A stretch of DNA of 64,000 bases from Saccharospirillum alexandrii_A (GCF_043641555.1 NZ_JBHZRJ010000002.1:248001-312000), one strand, 5' to 3'; numbered from the stretch's first letter, positions 8,164-16,732 are shown. Translations and numbers: made by a program. The notes: a model not told the origin generated them from the sequence alone.

Positions 8164-9657
8164 TCAGTAGCTCCGATACACGCGCAGTACTTCCTCAACG
8201 GTGGTAAGACCCTTCAGTACCTTGTCTTTTCCGTCTTGCAATATGCTCGGCGACAGCGTCCGGGCGTGGCGCTCCAGATCAATATCACCGGCGCGGTCGT
8301 GGACCAGCTGGCGCAAGCCTTCGTCTACCCGAATAAACTCATACAGACCCAACCGGCCGCGATAGCCTGTGCTCTTACAGGCCGAACACCCGGCGGCATG
8401 GTAGATGGTCGGCTTGTCAGTGGTCGAAATGCCCAAAAATTCGCATTCCGCTTCATCGGGCTGGTAAGGCGTTTTGCAATCCGGACAGAGGGTACGAACC
8501 AGCCGCTGGGAGACCAGGCCAATCAGACTGGAGGCCAGCAAAAAGGGTTCGATGCCCATGTCTTGCAAGCGGGTGACGGCCCCGGTCGCACTGTTGGTGT
8601 GCAGGGTCGATAACACCAGGTGACCGGTCAGACTGGCCTGGACTGCAATATCAGCCGTTTCATAGTCGCGAATCTCGCCGATCATCACGACATCCGGGTC
8701 CTGACGCAGAATGGCGCGCAAGCCTCGGGCAAAGGTCATATCGACCTTGGTGTTTACCTGGGTTTGGCCAACCCCCGGCAGACTGTATTCAATGGGGTCT
8801 TCCACCGTCATGATATTGCGGCTGTGACTGTTCAGCGACTGCAAGGCCGCGTAGAGCGTCGTGGTTTTACCAGAGCCGGTCGGCCCGGTAACAAGGATAA
8901 TGCCATGCGGGCGCTGAATCAGATCGGTGATGGTTTTCAAATCGCGCGGGTTTAACCCGAGCTGGTTGACGTCCAGACGGCCCGCTTGCTTGTCGAGCAG
9001 ACGCAACACCACCCGTTCACCGTGGTTGGAGGGAATGGTCGACACCCGCAAGTCCACTTCCCGGCCCGCAACGCGCAGCGCAATGCGCCCATCCTGGGGG
9101 ACGCGTTTCTCGGCGATGTCGAGGCGCGACATGACTTTTATACGAGAGACCAGTAAGGGCGCCAGTGCCCGCTTGGGCTGCACCACTTCACGCAACACAC
9201 CATCGACCCGAAACCGGATCGACAGGCGTTTTTCATAGGTTTCGATGTGAATGTCCGACGCCTGCTCGCGAATGGCTTCAGACAGAATGGCGTTGATCAG
9301 GCGAATGATGGGGGCATCGTCTTCCTGCTCCATCAGATCTTCAGTTTCCGGCACAGAGTCGGCCAGAGAGCTGAGATCCATGGTGTCACCAAGCCCTTCC
9401 ACCATCTGCATCGCATCGTCAGAATCGGTGTGGTAGGCACGGTTCAGGTAGTCGGAAAATTCCTGTTCGTTCACCTGCATGTGCGGGAAGACGCCCTGCA
9501 TCAGGCGCTGAGCCTCCTGCAAGGCATTCAGATTCACATCCGGCCGGTACAGCAGGCGTGGGCCATCTGCGTGGTCGTAATCGATCACCACACCATGGCG
9601 TTTGGCGAATGTGAATGGCAGGCGTCGTTCCGTAACGCCCTGGGGTACCGCATTCAT
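8164..9657 (-). CDS. gspE: Type II secretion ATPase GspE
   Basis: Hexameric cytoplasmic ATPase that powers pseudopilus assembly. In 497 residues it shows the N-terminal GspL-binding region (1-110), the N2 domain, Walker A GPTGSGKT (258-265), the Asp box around 285-291, Walker B DVVMIGEIRD (322-331), the His box HLVLSTLHTNSA (346-357), and the zinc-binding tetracysteine CPDC...CSAC (C391, C394, C424, C427) that separates GspE from many PilB proteins. Start ATG at 9657 has AGGA seven bases upstream. It is the first gene of gspE-F-G-H-I-J-K-L-M. The usual upstream neighbours gspC and gspD are replaced by an unrelated signalling gene. Confidence 0.95.
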   Translation of the reverse strand: MNAVPQGVTERRLPFTFAKRHGVVIDYDHADGPRLLYRPDVNLNALQEAQRLMQGVFPHMQVNEQEFSDYLNRAYHTDSDDAMQMVEGLGDTMDLSSLADSVPETEDLMEQEDDAPIIRLINAILSEAIREQASDIHIETYEKRLSIRFRVDGVLREVVQPKRALAPLLVSRIKVMSRLDIAEKRVPQDGRIALRVAGREVDLRVSTIPSNHGERVVLRLLDKQAGRLDVNQLGLNPRDLKTITDLIQRPHGIILVTGPTGSGKTTTLYAALQSLNSHSRNIMTVEDPIEYSLPGVGQTQVNTKVDMTFARGLRAILRQDPDVVMIGEIRDYETADIAVQASLTGHLVLSTLHTNSATGAVTRLQDMGIEPFLLASSLIGLVSQRLVRTLCPDCKTPYQPDEAECEFLGISTTDKPTIYHAAGCSACKSTGYRGRLGLYEFIRVDEGLRQLVHDRAGDIDLERHARTLSPSILQDGKDKVLKGLTTVEEVLRVYRSY

Positions 9658-9793
9658 TGCTGTGTCCTGTACTGAAGTCCGTTGTGTGCCGGTATCTTCG
9701 CAAGCGTCTTGCCTGCCCGATGCGTGAGTCCTGCCTTAACGACGGACGGTAACCATTTGAATTTGCGGAAGAATATCATTCATTCCGGGGGTA

Positions 9794-11965
9794 TCAACCT
9801 ACCCATCGTTGAATCAATGTGATCAGGTTCTCATAGGTAACCGGTTTGGTCATAAAATCGTCCATTCCGGCGGCCAGACAGGCCCGTTCCTGTTCCGGCG
9901 TGTCTTCTCCGGTCAGCGCGATGATCGGCAAATGGGTTCCAGTGCCCATCTCCCGTTGCCGGATGATTCGGGTCGCTTCCAGCCCATCCATGCGCGGCAT
10001 CAGACAATCCATAATCACCAGATTGTAGGGGGGATCCTGAATGGCCTGTTGCGACGCTTCGAGACCGTTCACGCAGGTATCGACCTGCGCGCCCATACGA
10101 CCAAGCAACCGCACCACCACTTTCTGGTTAACCATGTTGTCTTCCGCCAGCAACACGCGCACCTGATCACACCGGTACTCTGCCGCCGTGTCGACCCGGG
10201 TTGCCTCATGGGATTGCCGCAACATTTGCAACAGCTCATCCCGGGCGGCCGGTTTCTCTATAAACCGGAAGCCAAGGTCCAGATCCGCCAGCAAGCCGCG
10301 CTGCAACTGAGACGCATAGAGGAATACAGTGGTCTGTGGTGCTTCGGTTTGCAACCGGCTTTTTAGTAGCTTTACCTGTTCCAGATAACTTTGGGCGCGG
10401 GCGTCCTCGACGGGCAGGTTGATCAGGATAAAGTCGGTCGGCTGAATCGAATCGCCTTCGAGCAGTCGCTCCAGCGTCCAGGTGGATACCGTCATTTCCC
10501 AGCTGTAAAACTCGGCACTGAGCGCACGCTCGGTGACCGGGCTCAGATCGACCAGCGTAATGGACCGGCCGGCCATGTATTTGGCCGGTCTGAAGGAGCT
10601 GGCCTGCTGGGAACTGGCTTGAATGGGCAGTGAGACCACGATCTTTCTCAGATCCTGTTTCGACGATACGGTCAGCTTGGCATTCATCGATTTGAACTGC
10701 GCCGCAGCAACCATCAGGGTCAACTGGTCGGAGACGTCTTCGTCTTCGGGCAGGGTGTTCATATTGCGGTTAATGGCGGCGCGCAAGTCCTCGTCACTGA
10801 CCTCGGTATTGATGAAATAGAAAGACAGCAACAGGTTGTCTTCACCCTGCTCAGTATCCCCGTCCATGGCAATGCGAACCGTAATTTCACCCTCTTCCGC
10901 GCTGTCGAGCGTAAAGTCCAGCAGGCGGCGAAAGGCATTCGACAGCCACTGCGGGTCGAGCTCTATGCGTTCGGGTACCGAGGGGTGATACAAATAGGCC
11001 AGTTCCAGGCCGTGCTCATGCGCCTTGCTGCCCATATCGGACAGAGCGTGCTCCAGCGTCTTGCGCAGGTTGAATACGATTGACTGAGGCACCCGGGACT
11101 GGTCCCGCTGTTCGATAAAGGCCTCGAGATCAGTCACCAGATCCAAAATAGACCGGCCACTGCGACGGGCAATACTAAGCATGCCCTGGTGTTCTGTTGA
11201 CTGTTCATCATGACTGAGCATGCCCAACACACCCAGCAACCCGCTTAGAGGCGTTTTAACCCGGTGCAGCAACTGATTGACAAAGCGCCGGTTGGTGGTG
11301 GCCTGCAATACATTCTCTTCACGGGCTTCTTCGAGCGCTTTGAGGCGCATCTTGAGCTCGTGGTTATGCGTCAGAAAACTCCAGACTAGTTCCGAGACCC
11401 GACCCGCCGTACTTACCAGGTAGAAATACACGGCGATAAAGGCGATCCCCACCCAGACATGACCCGACGATTCCGCTCGGATCAGGTAATAAAGACCGAT
11501 AGGCAGCAATAACACCGCGAGATACACACGAACCGTGCGGCCATACAGGGAGTAGACAAAGGTGCCGCCCGCTGCGACAGACAGGGTGTACAGCAGACCC
11601 AGCAAGGCAATCGGATGCTCGGGCCCGTCCAGCCGGTAAACCAGATAGGCCGTCCAGACGGCAGCGTGCAGAAAACCCGAGAGAATAAAGGTATCGCGCC
11701 AGCGAGCCGGGCCACGGGCGTACCAGTCAGAGAACTGGGCGATCATGATAAAACGCCAGGCGGCCATAATGACCAGCGCCAGACCAAACACATAGCTGGC
11801 ATTAGGCGTTGGTCCCACGGCAAGCCATTGCCATTCCAGCAACAGAAACACCACAAAATGCAGGACGGCACTGGGCAGTCCCTGTCGACTCAGGGTTTCA
11901 TCGATTCGCTTGAGAATGGCGCGATCTTTCTGGGCTTTGTGCTGTGGCGTAAAAAACCAACTCAT
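9794..11965 (-). CDS. Hybrid sensor histidine kinase, ATPase domain degenerate
   Basis: Membrane signalling protein of 723 residues. Order: six or so hydrophobic segments (about 35-190) without a periplasmic sensor domain, coiled coil (205-225), a histidine dimerisation domain with H234 in LLHRVKTPLSGLLG, an ATPase-like domain (330-448), a degenerate receiver (465-585) and a normal receiver (600-723) with D609, phospho-acceptor D653, T685 and K707. In the ATPase domain the N-box Asn is replaced (RRLLDFTLDSA), and the DxGxG and GxGLGL boxes are not recognisable (FINTEVSDED; SDQLTLMVAA). The first receiver has ILINLP where the phospho-acceptor Asp should be. It may act as a receiver scaffold or phosphatase rather than an active kinase. 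Lies 136 bp upstream of gspE on the same strand. Confidence 0.82.
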   Translation of the reverse strand: MSWFFTPQHKAQKDRAILKRIDETLSRQGLPSAVLHFVVFLLLEWQWLAVGPTPNASYVFGLALVIMAAWRFIMIAQFSDWYARGPARWRDTFILSGFLHAAVWTAYLVYRLDGPEHPIALLGLLYTLSVAAGGTFVYSLYGRTVRVYLAVLLLPIGLYYLIRAESSGHVWVGIAFIAVYFYLVSTAGRVSELVWSFLTHNHELKMRLKALEEAREENVLQATTNRRFVNQLLHRVKTPLSGLLGVLGMLSHDEQSTEHQGMLSIARRSGRSILDLVTDLEAFIEQRDQSRVPQSIVFNLRKTLEHALSDMGSKAHEHGLELAYLYHPSVPERIELDPQWLSNAFRRLLDFTLDSAEEGEITVRIAMDGDTEQGEDNLLLSFYFINTEVSDEDLRAAINRNMNTLPEDEDVSDQLTLMVAAAQFKSMNAKLTVSSKQDLRKIVVSLPIQASSQQASSFRPAKYMAGRSITLVDLSPVTERALSAEFYSWEMTVSTWTLERLLEGDSIQPTDFILINLPVEDARAQSYLEQVKLLKSRLQTEAPQTTVFLYASQLQRGLLADLDLGFRFIEKPAARDELLQMLRQSHEATRVDTAAEYRCDQVRVLLAEDNMVNQKVVVRLLGRMGAQVDTCVNGLEASQQAIQDPPYNLVIMDCLMPRMDGLEATRIIRQREMGTGTHLPIIALTGEDTPEQERACLAAGMDDFMTKPVTYENLITLIQRWVG

Positions 11966-12040
11966 AGATAGTCATCCGACGCCGCTGCGTCCTGCAAAGA
12001 CCGCCACTATACCCTCTGTTGGCCCGCCGCCCAACCGTGA

Positions 12041-12207
12041 GGAGTCCAATTACTGCCTGGAGTCCGTGTCAGGCACCGGGTATACCTATCTGGGGTCGGC
12101 ATGAACCCATCCATGGGGCCTAGACTTCGGCATCCATGCCTCAGACTTCCCCAGATAGGTACACCCGGCACCTGACACTCAGTTGGTTGCCAACTCTGAA
12201 ACTTGAA
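12041..12207. repeat. Dispersed intergenic repeat, copy A
   Basis: The core, 12066-12178 (113 bp), has 30-base terminal inverted repeats that match at 27 of 30 positions; the ends begin GTGTCAGG and the inner border is CTATCTGGGG. A 53-base centre separates them. It matches the reverse complement of copy B (16048-16160) at about 102 of 113 positions, with no gaps. Similarity continues outside the core to about 12041 and 12207, including a small AGTTGG/CCAACT hairpin and CTGAAACTT. No reading frame or transposase is inside. It lies between the hybrid kinase promoter region and the etfA terminator. Confidence 0.85.
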
Positions 12208-12210
12208 ATA

Positions 12211-12238
12211 AAAAAAACCCGGCAGCGCCGGGTTTCTG
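12211..12238 (-). terminator. Intrinsic terminator of etfBA
   Basis: Stem AAACCCGGC/GCCGGGTTT at 12215-12235 with a three-base loop, followed on the minus strand by eight T (the A run at 12207-12217). It lies just after the etfA stop codon. Confidence 0.85.
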
Positions 12239-12258
12239 AATCACAATCAAACAATGCC

Positions 12259-13185
12259 TCAGAGCGCTTTTTCGAACTCGGGCAAAGCATCAAACAAGTC
12301 GGCAACGAGGCCGTAATCGGCTACCTGGAAGATAGGCGCGTCTTCATCCTTGTTGATGGCGACAATCACCTTACTGTCTTTCATGCCGGCCAGGTGTTGA
12401 ATCTGACCTGAAATGCCGACAGCGATGTAGAGTTCCGGCGCTACGATCTTACCAGTCTGGCCAACCTGCATGTCGTTCGGCACGAAACCGGCATCCACCG
12501 CGGCGCGCGAGGCACCAACGGCCGCGTCGAGTTTGTCGGCCAGGGTGTACAGCAGTTTGAAGTTGTCGCCGTTCTGCATGCCACGACCACCGGAGACCAC
12601 GATGCGGGCAGCGGTCAGTTCAGGGCGATCCGACTTGGCCAGGTCTTCACCGACAAAGGCGCTGATGCCTTTGTCGTGACCGCCGGTTACCGCTTCAACG
12701 GATGCAGAGCCATCCAGTTCGCATGCGTCAAAGGCGGTACCGCGCACGGTGATCACCTTGATGCTGTCGCTCGATTGCACGGTGGCAATGGCGTTACCTG
12801 CATAGATGGGACGTTTGAAGGTATCGGCCGATTCCACGCTGAGAATGTCTGAAATCTGCTCAACATCGAGCAGAGCAGCCAGACGCGGCATCATGTTTTT
12901 GCCGTTGGTCGTTGCCGGGGCCAGTATGTGGCTGTAAGACTTGCCCAGTTCAGCCACCAGGTCGGCCAGGTTTTCGGCCAACTGGTGGCTGTATGCCGCA
13001 TCGTCGGCAAATAGAACTTTGTTGACACCAGACAGTTTGGCGGCTTCATCAGCCACGGACTTGGCGCCGGAACCGGCAACCAGAACATCGATATCGCCAC
13101 CGATTTTAGCGGCAGCCGTGACCACATGGGACGTTACCGGAGCCAGCGATGCATTATCGTGTTCAGCTATGATCAGAATACTCAT
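12259..13185 (-). CDS. etfA: Electron transfer flavoprotein alpha subunit
   Basis: Alpha subunit of the soluble FAD-containing heterodimer that collects electrons from acyl-CoA and other flavoprotein dehydrogenases and passes them to ETF-ubiquinone oxidoreductase. The 308-residue product has the variable N-terminal half and the conserved C-terminal FAD domain with ARIVVSGGRGMQNGDNF, GASRAAVDAGF, QVGQTGKIVAPELYIAVGISG (split here for length) and QHLAGMKDSKVIVAINKD. Length matches the family (about 310). Its ATG overlaps the etfB stop (ATGA), and a strong terminator follows, so etfB-etfA is a closed two-gene unit. Confidence 0.95.
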   Translation of the reverse strand: MSILIIAEHDNASLAPVTSHVVTAAAKIGGDIDVLVAGSGAKSVADEAAKLSGVNKVLFADDAAYSHQLAENLADLVAELGKSYSHILAPATTNGKNMMPRLAALLDVEQISDILSVESADTFKRPIYAGNAIATVQSSDSIKVITVRGTAFDACELDGSASVEAVTGGHDKGISAFVGEDLAKSDRPELTAARIVVSGGRGMQNGDNFKLLYTLADKLDAAVGASRAAVDAGFVPNDMQVGQTGKIVAPELYIAVGISGQIQHLAGMKDSKVIVAINKDEDAPIFQVADYGLVADLFDALPEFEKAL

Positions 13186-13934
13186 GACAGCACCTTCGCT
13201 TCGTTTTTCAGTTTGTCGACCAACTCGGCCACCGAGCCAACGGTAATGCCACCTTTGCGTTCGGCAGGTGGCTCTACGCTGAGCACTTTAACGCTGTTGC
13301 TGAGCGTTACGCCGTAATCCGCTGCGGTTTTCTTGTCGAGCGGTTTGCGCTTGGCTTTCATGATGTCCGGCAACTTGGCATAGCGCGGCTCGTTCAGGCG
13401 CAGGTCAGTGGTGATGATAGCTGGCAAATTCAGAGACAGGGTCTGCAAACCGCCATCGATTTCACGGGTTACCTGAGCCTTGTCGCCATCTATCAACAGT
13501 TGGCTGGCAAAGGTGCCCTGGGCCATGCCGGTCAATGCTGCCAGCATCTGACCAGTCTGGTTGTTGTCGCTGTCGATAGACTGCTTGCCCAGCAACACCA
13601 GGCCCGGTTGCTCTTCATCGACAATCGCCTTGAGCAGCTTGGCCACGCCCAGAGAGCTGGGGGCTTCGTCGGTGGTGATCAGGATGCCGCGGTCAGCACC
13701 CAGCGCCATGGCCTTGCGGATTTGCTCTTCGGCTTTGGCTTCACCGATCGACACGACCACGATTTCGGTGGCGGTGCCCTGCTCTTTCAGTCGCACGGCT
13801 TCTTCGACGGCAATTTCGCAGAACGGATTCATATCCATTTTCACGTTGGCCAGATCCACATCGCTGTTGTCTGGCTTGACGCGGACTTTGACGTTGTAGT
13901 CCACAACACGCTTTACCGGAACCAGAATTTTCAT
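13182..13934 (-). CDS. etfB: Electron transfer flavoprotein beta subunit
   Basis: Beta subunit of electron transfer flavoprotein, 250 residues, starting MKILVPVKRVVDYNVKVRVK as most proteobacterial EtfB proteins do. The family signature VVSIGEAKAEEQIRKAMALG (about 59-78) and the AMP-binding region near DNNQTGQMLAALTG are visible. It is first in the etfBA unit, reading away from the ETF-QO gene. A PsrA-like operator lies 133 bp upstream (14067-14080), implying control by fatty acids together with the divergent gene. Confidence 0.95.
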   Translation of the reverse strand: MKILVPVKRVVDYNVKVRVKPDNSDVDLANVKMDMNPFCEIAVEEAVRLKEQGTATEIVVVSIGEAKAEEQIRKAMALGADRGILITTDEAPSSLGVAKLLKAIVDEEQPGLVLLGKQSIDSDNNQTGQMLAALTGMAQGTFASQLLIDGDKAQVTREIDGGLQTLSLNLPAIITTDLRLNEPRYAKLPDIMKAKRKPLDKKTAADYGVTLSNSVKVLSVEPPAERKGGITVGSVAELVDKLKNEAKVLS

Positions 13935-14066
13935 AGTGGTCTCGTGTCCTCATGGTCAGATGACCGTCGAATTGGCGGTCGAAGTTTGGGGTTGGCGGCT
14001 CACCATCAGGGCATTGCCCTGGCAACCACGCACGGCGGACATTTAATCCGTTTTAAACGAAAATTT

Positions 14067-14080
14067 CAAACAGTTGTTTT
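14067..14080. promoter_or_regulatory. PsrA-like operator between etfB and ETF-QO gene
   Basis: The palindromic sequence CAAACAGTTGTTTT fits the published PsrA consensus (G/C)AAAC-N4-GTTT(G/C) except for the final base. PsrA is a TetR-family repressor released by long-chain acyl signals, and etf genes are assigned to its regulon in comparative studies of gammaproteobacteria. The site lies in the only non-coding interval (13935-14303, 369 bp) between the divergent genes. The rest of this interval shows no gene I can support. Confidence 0.55.
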
Positions 14081-14303
14081 AATTTTTCCGGTTGAGCAGG
14101 TAAACTCGGAGCCAAATCGAGGTGGCGCCGCAGTTCTGTCTTTACCCAGACGGTGACCTGTACGCTCTCTATGGCGCCAAACCCGGTCATTACAATCGTA
14201 TGCGAGTCACAGGTTGCGCGGCCGAGTACCGGTTTCGCCATCCCGTTTCCGTAAAGCCCAGTTACCGGGCCGTTCGCCCCGGTAATTCGTTCAGGAGGTC
14301 CCT

Positions 14304-15959
14304 ATGGAACGCGAATCCATGGAATTTGACGTAGTTGTTGTCGGCGCAGGCCCGGCCGGTCTGTCTGCAGCCATCCGGCTGATGCAAGGTGCGGCCGAGG
14401 CTGGTCAGGAATTATCCGTCTGTGTCGTGGAAAAGGGATCCGAAGTGGGAGCCCATATTCTCTCTGGCGCCGTCTTCGAGCCACGTGCCCTGAATGAACT
14501 GATTCCCGACTGGAAAGACAAGGATGCCCCGCTGAATACCGCCGTAACCGGCGATGACATCTATATGCTGCGTAATGAAAAAGCCGGCATTAAGGTGCCC
14601 AATGCCTTTGTGCCTGCAACCATGCACAACGAGGGCAACTACATCATTAGCCTGGGCAACCTTTGCCGCTGGCTGGCCGAACAGGCCGAAGGCCTGGGCG
14701 TTGAGATTTTCCCCGGCTTTGCGGCGGCTGACGTTTTGTACGGTGAGGATGGCTCGGTTCAGGGCATCATCACCGGTGACATGGGTGTGGGCGCTGACGG
14801 TTCGGAAAAAGACGGCTACATGCCGGGCATGGAATTGCGCGCCAAAACCACCCTGTTTGCCGAAGGCGCGCGCGGCCATCTGGGCAAAAACCTGATCCGC
14901 ACCTTCAAGCTGGATGCCGGTAAAGACCCGCAGCACTATGGGCTGGGCATCAAGGAGCTGTGGGACGTCGACCCCTCGGTTCACCAGCCGGGCAAGGTAG
15001 TTCACACCGCAGGCTGGCCGCTCGCAGAGCATGGGGCTCATGGTGGTTCCTTCATGTACCACATCGAGAACAACCAGGTGGTACTGGGCCTGATCACCGA
15101 TCTTGGCTACCAGAACCCTTACCTCAGCCCGTTCGATGAATTCCAGCGCATGAAGCACCATCCGCTGTTTGCCAACACCCTGAAAAACGGCAAACGCGTC
15201 TCCTACGGTGCCCGGGCCATTGCCAAAGGTGGCCTGCAAAGCCTGCCCAAAATGCACTTCCCCGGTGGCTTATTGATTGGCTGCGATGCAGGCACGCTGA
15301 ACTTTGCCAAAATCAAGGGCAGCCACACCGCCATGAAGTCCGGCATGGTGGCTGCGGAGGTCATTCTGGAGCGCGCCAAGGGCGACTGGCAAGCCGGTCA
15401 GGACCTGGCGGAATACGCCACGGCGTTTAAACAATCCTGGGCTTACCAGGAACTGCATCAGCAACGCAATTTTGGCCCGGCGCAGCACAAGTTCGGTAAT
15501 CTGCTCGGCTCGGCCTATGCCTTTATCGACATCAACCTGTTCCGCGGCAAACTGCCCTGGACAATGCAGGACACAACGCCGGATTATGCGCAGACGAAAC
15601 TGGCCAGTGACTGCCCGCAACCGAGCTACCCCAAGCCGGATGGCGTGCTGAGTTTCGACAAGCTGAGCTCGGTGTTTCTGTCGAACACCAATCACGAGGA
15701 AGACCAGCCGGTACACCTGAAACTGGCCGATTCGTCCATCCCGATCGCCAGCAACCTGCCGAAATACGCGGAGCCCGCCCAGCGATACTGCCCAGCCGGT
15801 GTATACGAAGTGATTGAGGATGAAGCAGGCGAAAAACGGTTTCAGATTAATGCGCAGAATTGCGTGCATTGCAAAACCTGTGACATCAAAGACCCGGCCC
15901 AGAACATCAACTGGGTTACGCCAGAAGGTGCGGGTGGCCCCACCTACCCGAATATGTAA
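14304..15959 (+). CDS. Electron transfer flavoprotein-ubiquinone oxidoreductase
   Basis: Membrane-associated iron-sulfur flavoprotein (551 residues) that moves electrons from reduced ETF to the quinone pool, completing beta-oxidation electron flow. Visible: FAD motif VVVGAGPAGLSAA (GxGPAG at 14-19), the mid-domain GCDAGTLNFAKIKGSHTAMKSG, and the C-terminal [4Fe-4S] ligands C496, C520, C523 and C526 (CPAGVYE and NCVHCKTCDIKDP). Length agrees with bacterial homologues. The ATG at 14304 has a perfect AGGAGG seven bases upstream. Divergent from etfBA, so all three proteins of this pathway are encoded together. Named etfD or PA2953-like in some annotations. Confidence 0.95.
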   Translation: MERESMEFDVVVVGAGPAGLSAAIRLMQGAAEAGQELSVCVVEKGSEVGAHILSGAVFEPRALNELIPDWKDKDAPLNTAVTGDDIYMLRNEKAGIKVPNAFVPATMHNEGNYIISLGNLCRWLAEQAEGLGVEIFPGFAAADVLYGEDGSVQGIITGDMGVGADGSEKDGYMPGMELRAKTTLFAEGARGHLGKNLIRTFKLDAGKDPQHYGLGIKELWDVDPSVHQPGKVVHTAGWPLAEHGAHGGSFMYHIENNQVVLGLITDLGYQNPYLSPFDEFQRMKHHPLFANTLKNGKRVSYGARAIAKGGLQSLPKMHFPGGLLIGCDAGTLNFAKIKGSHTAMKSGMVAAEVILERAKGDWQAGQDLAEYATAFKQSWAYQELHQQRNFGPAQHKFGNLLGSAYAFIDINLFRGKLPWTMQDTTPDYAQTKLASDCPQPSYPKPDGVLSFDKLSSVFLSNTNHEEDQPVHLKLADSSIPIASNLPKYAEPAQRYCPAGVYEVIEDEAGEKRFQINAQNCVHCKTCDIKDPAQNINWVTPEGAGGPTYPNM

Positions 15960-16021
15960 AGTAGGCTCTACCCGGGCACTGACTGACAGTTCAGAGGCTT
16001 GGGTAATTGTTCTTCCAACTC

Positions 16022-16198
16022 AAGTTTCGGAGTTGGCATCCATCTTAGTGCCAGGTTCCAGGTATAGCTATCTGGGGAAGTCTGAGGCATAGATGCCGAA
16101 GTCTAGGCCCCATGGACGGGTTCACGCCGGCCCCAGATAGGTATACCTGGTGCCTGGCACGGACGCCTGGCACAAAGTACAACTGAACTCCGAAACTT
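16022..16198. repeat. Dispersed intergenic repeat, copy B (full length)
   Basis: The 113 bp core at 16048-16160 has 30-base terminal inverted repeats matching at 27 of 30 positions and is the reverse complement of copy A at about 90 percent identity. Outside the core a perfect 13-base inverted repeat, AAGTTTCGGAGTT at 16022-16034 and its complement at 16186-16198, bounds a 177 bp unit. The right core end is partly doubled (GCCTGGCAC at 16152-16160 and 16165-16173). The left end also forms a CCAACTC/GAGTTGG hairpin. No protein is encoded. It fills most of the gap between the ETF-QO gene and the DUF1285 gene. Confidence 0.85.
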
Positions 16199-16204
16199 AA
16201 CCTC

Positions 16205-16732
16205 CTAGCCTTCCAATTCAGCCAGTAAGAATCGTGTCCCACCACTGCTTAGCCAAAGCTTACCCTGATCGTCGGGCGCCGCTGTTTCCAGCGCGCTGGT
16301 CTGCCATTGGTACATCACATTCTGGTGAATGCGTGCGGGCAGGTTTCGCCGCCACTGCATGATCGGCTCACCGGATGGGTCGTTGATATCAAGCGGATGC
16401 GACGAGTCGAGTGGCTGCTGCTCGCCCAGGTTGTTGGTAACGATCCAGGTATCATCAACGCGCTCAGCCGACACGGCGACGAAGGGGGTTGCCTCGACTC
16501 TAATGCCGACCTTCTCGACCGGCGTCACTAGAAAGTAGTCGTCCCCTTCCCGTTTTATGATGGATGCAAATAATTTGACCATGGCAGGTCGGCCAATGGG
16601 GGAACCCTGGTACGACCACTGACCGGACCGGTGAATCACCATATCCAGATCGCCACAGAAGTCCGGGTTCCACTGGTCTACCGGTGGAAAGCGTTGGTCG
16701 CCTATCTGTTGCAGCAGGTCATCCAGTCTCAT
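16205..16732 (-). CDS. DUF1285 family protein
   Basis: Cytoplasmic protein of 175 residues matching the DUF1285 family in length and in motifs such as PPVDQWNPDFCGDLDMVI, GSPIGRPAMVKLFASII, YFLVTPVEKVGI and the acidic second half. Family members have double pleckstrin-homology-like folds in solved structures, but no reaction is assigned. No membrane segment or signal peptide. Its ATG overlaps the stop of the TetR-family gene by one base (TGATG), so the two are made from one transcript and are probably functionally linked. A similar TetR-DUF1285 pair exists near etf genes in Pseudomonas, from memory. Confidence 0.85.
   Translation of the reverse strand: MRLDDLLQQIGDQRFPPVDQWNPDFCGDLDMVIHRSGQWSYQGSPIGRPAMVKLFASIIKREGDDYFLVTPVEKVGIRVEATPFVAVSAERVDDTWIVTNNLGEQQPLDSSHPLDINDPSGEPIMQWRRNLPARIHQNVMYQWQTSALETAAPDDQGKLWLSSGGTRFLLAELEG

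Noticed and set aside
14053..14241. 62-codon minus-strand frame in the etf intergenic region
   Set aside because: Short, no ribosome site, overlaps the PsrA-like box and probable promoters.
14412..15257. 281-codon minus-strand frame inside the ETF-QO gene
   Set aside because: Antisense shadow of a highly conserved gene; no recognisable domain.
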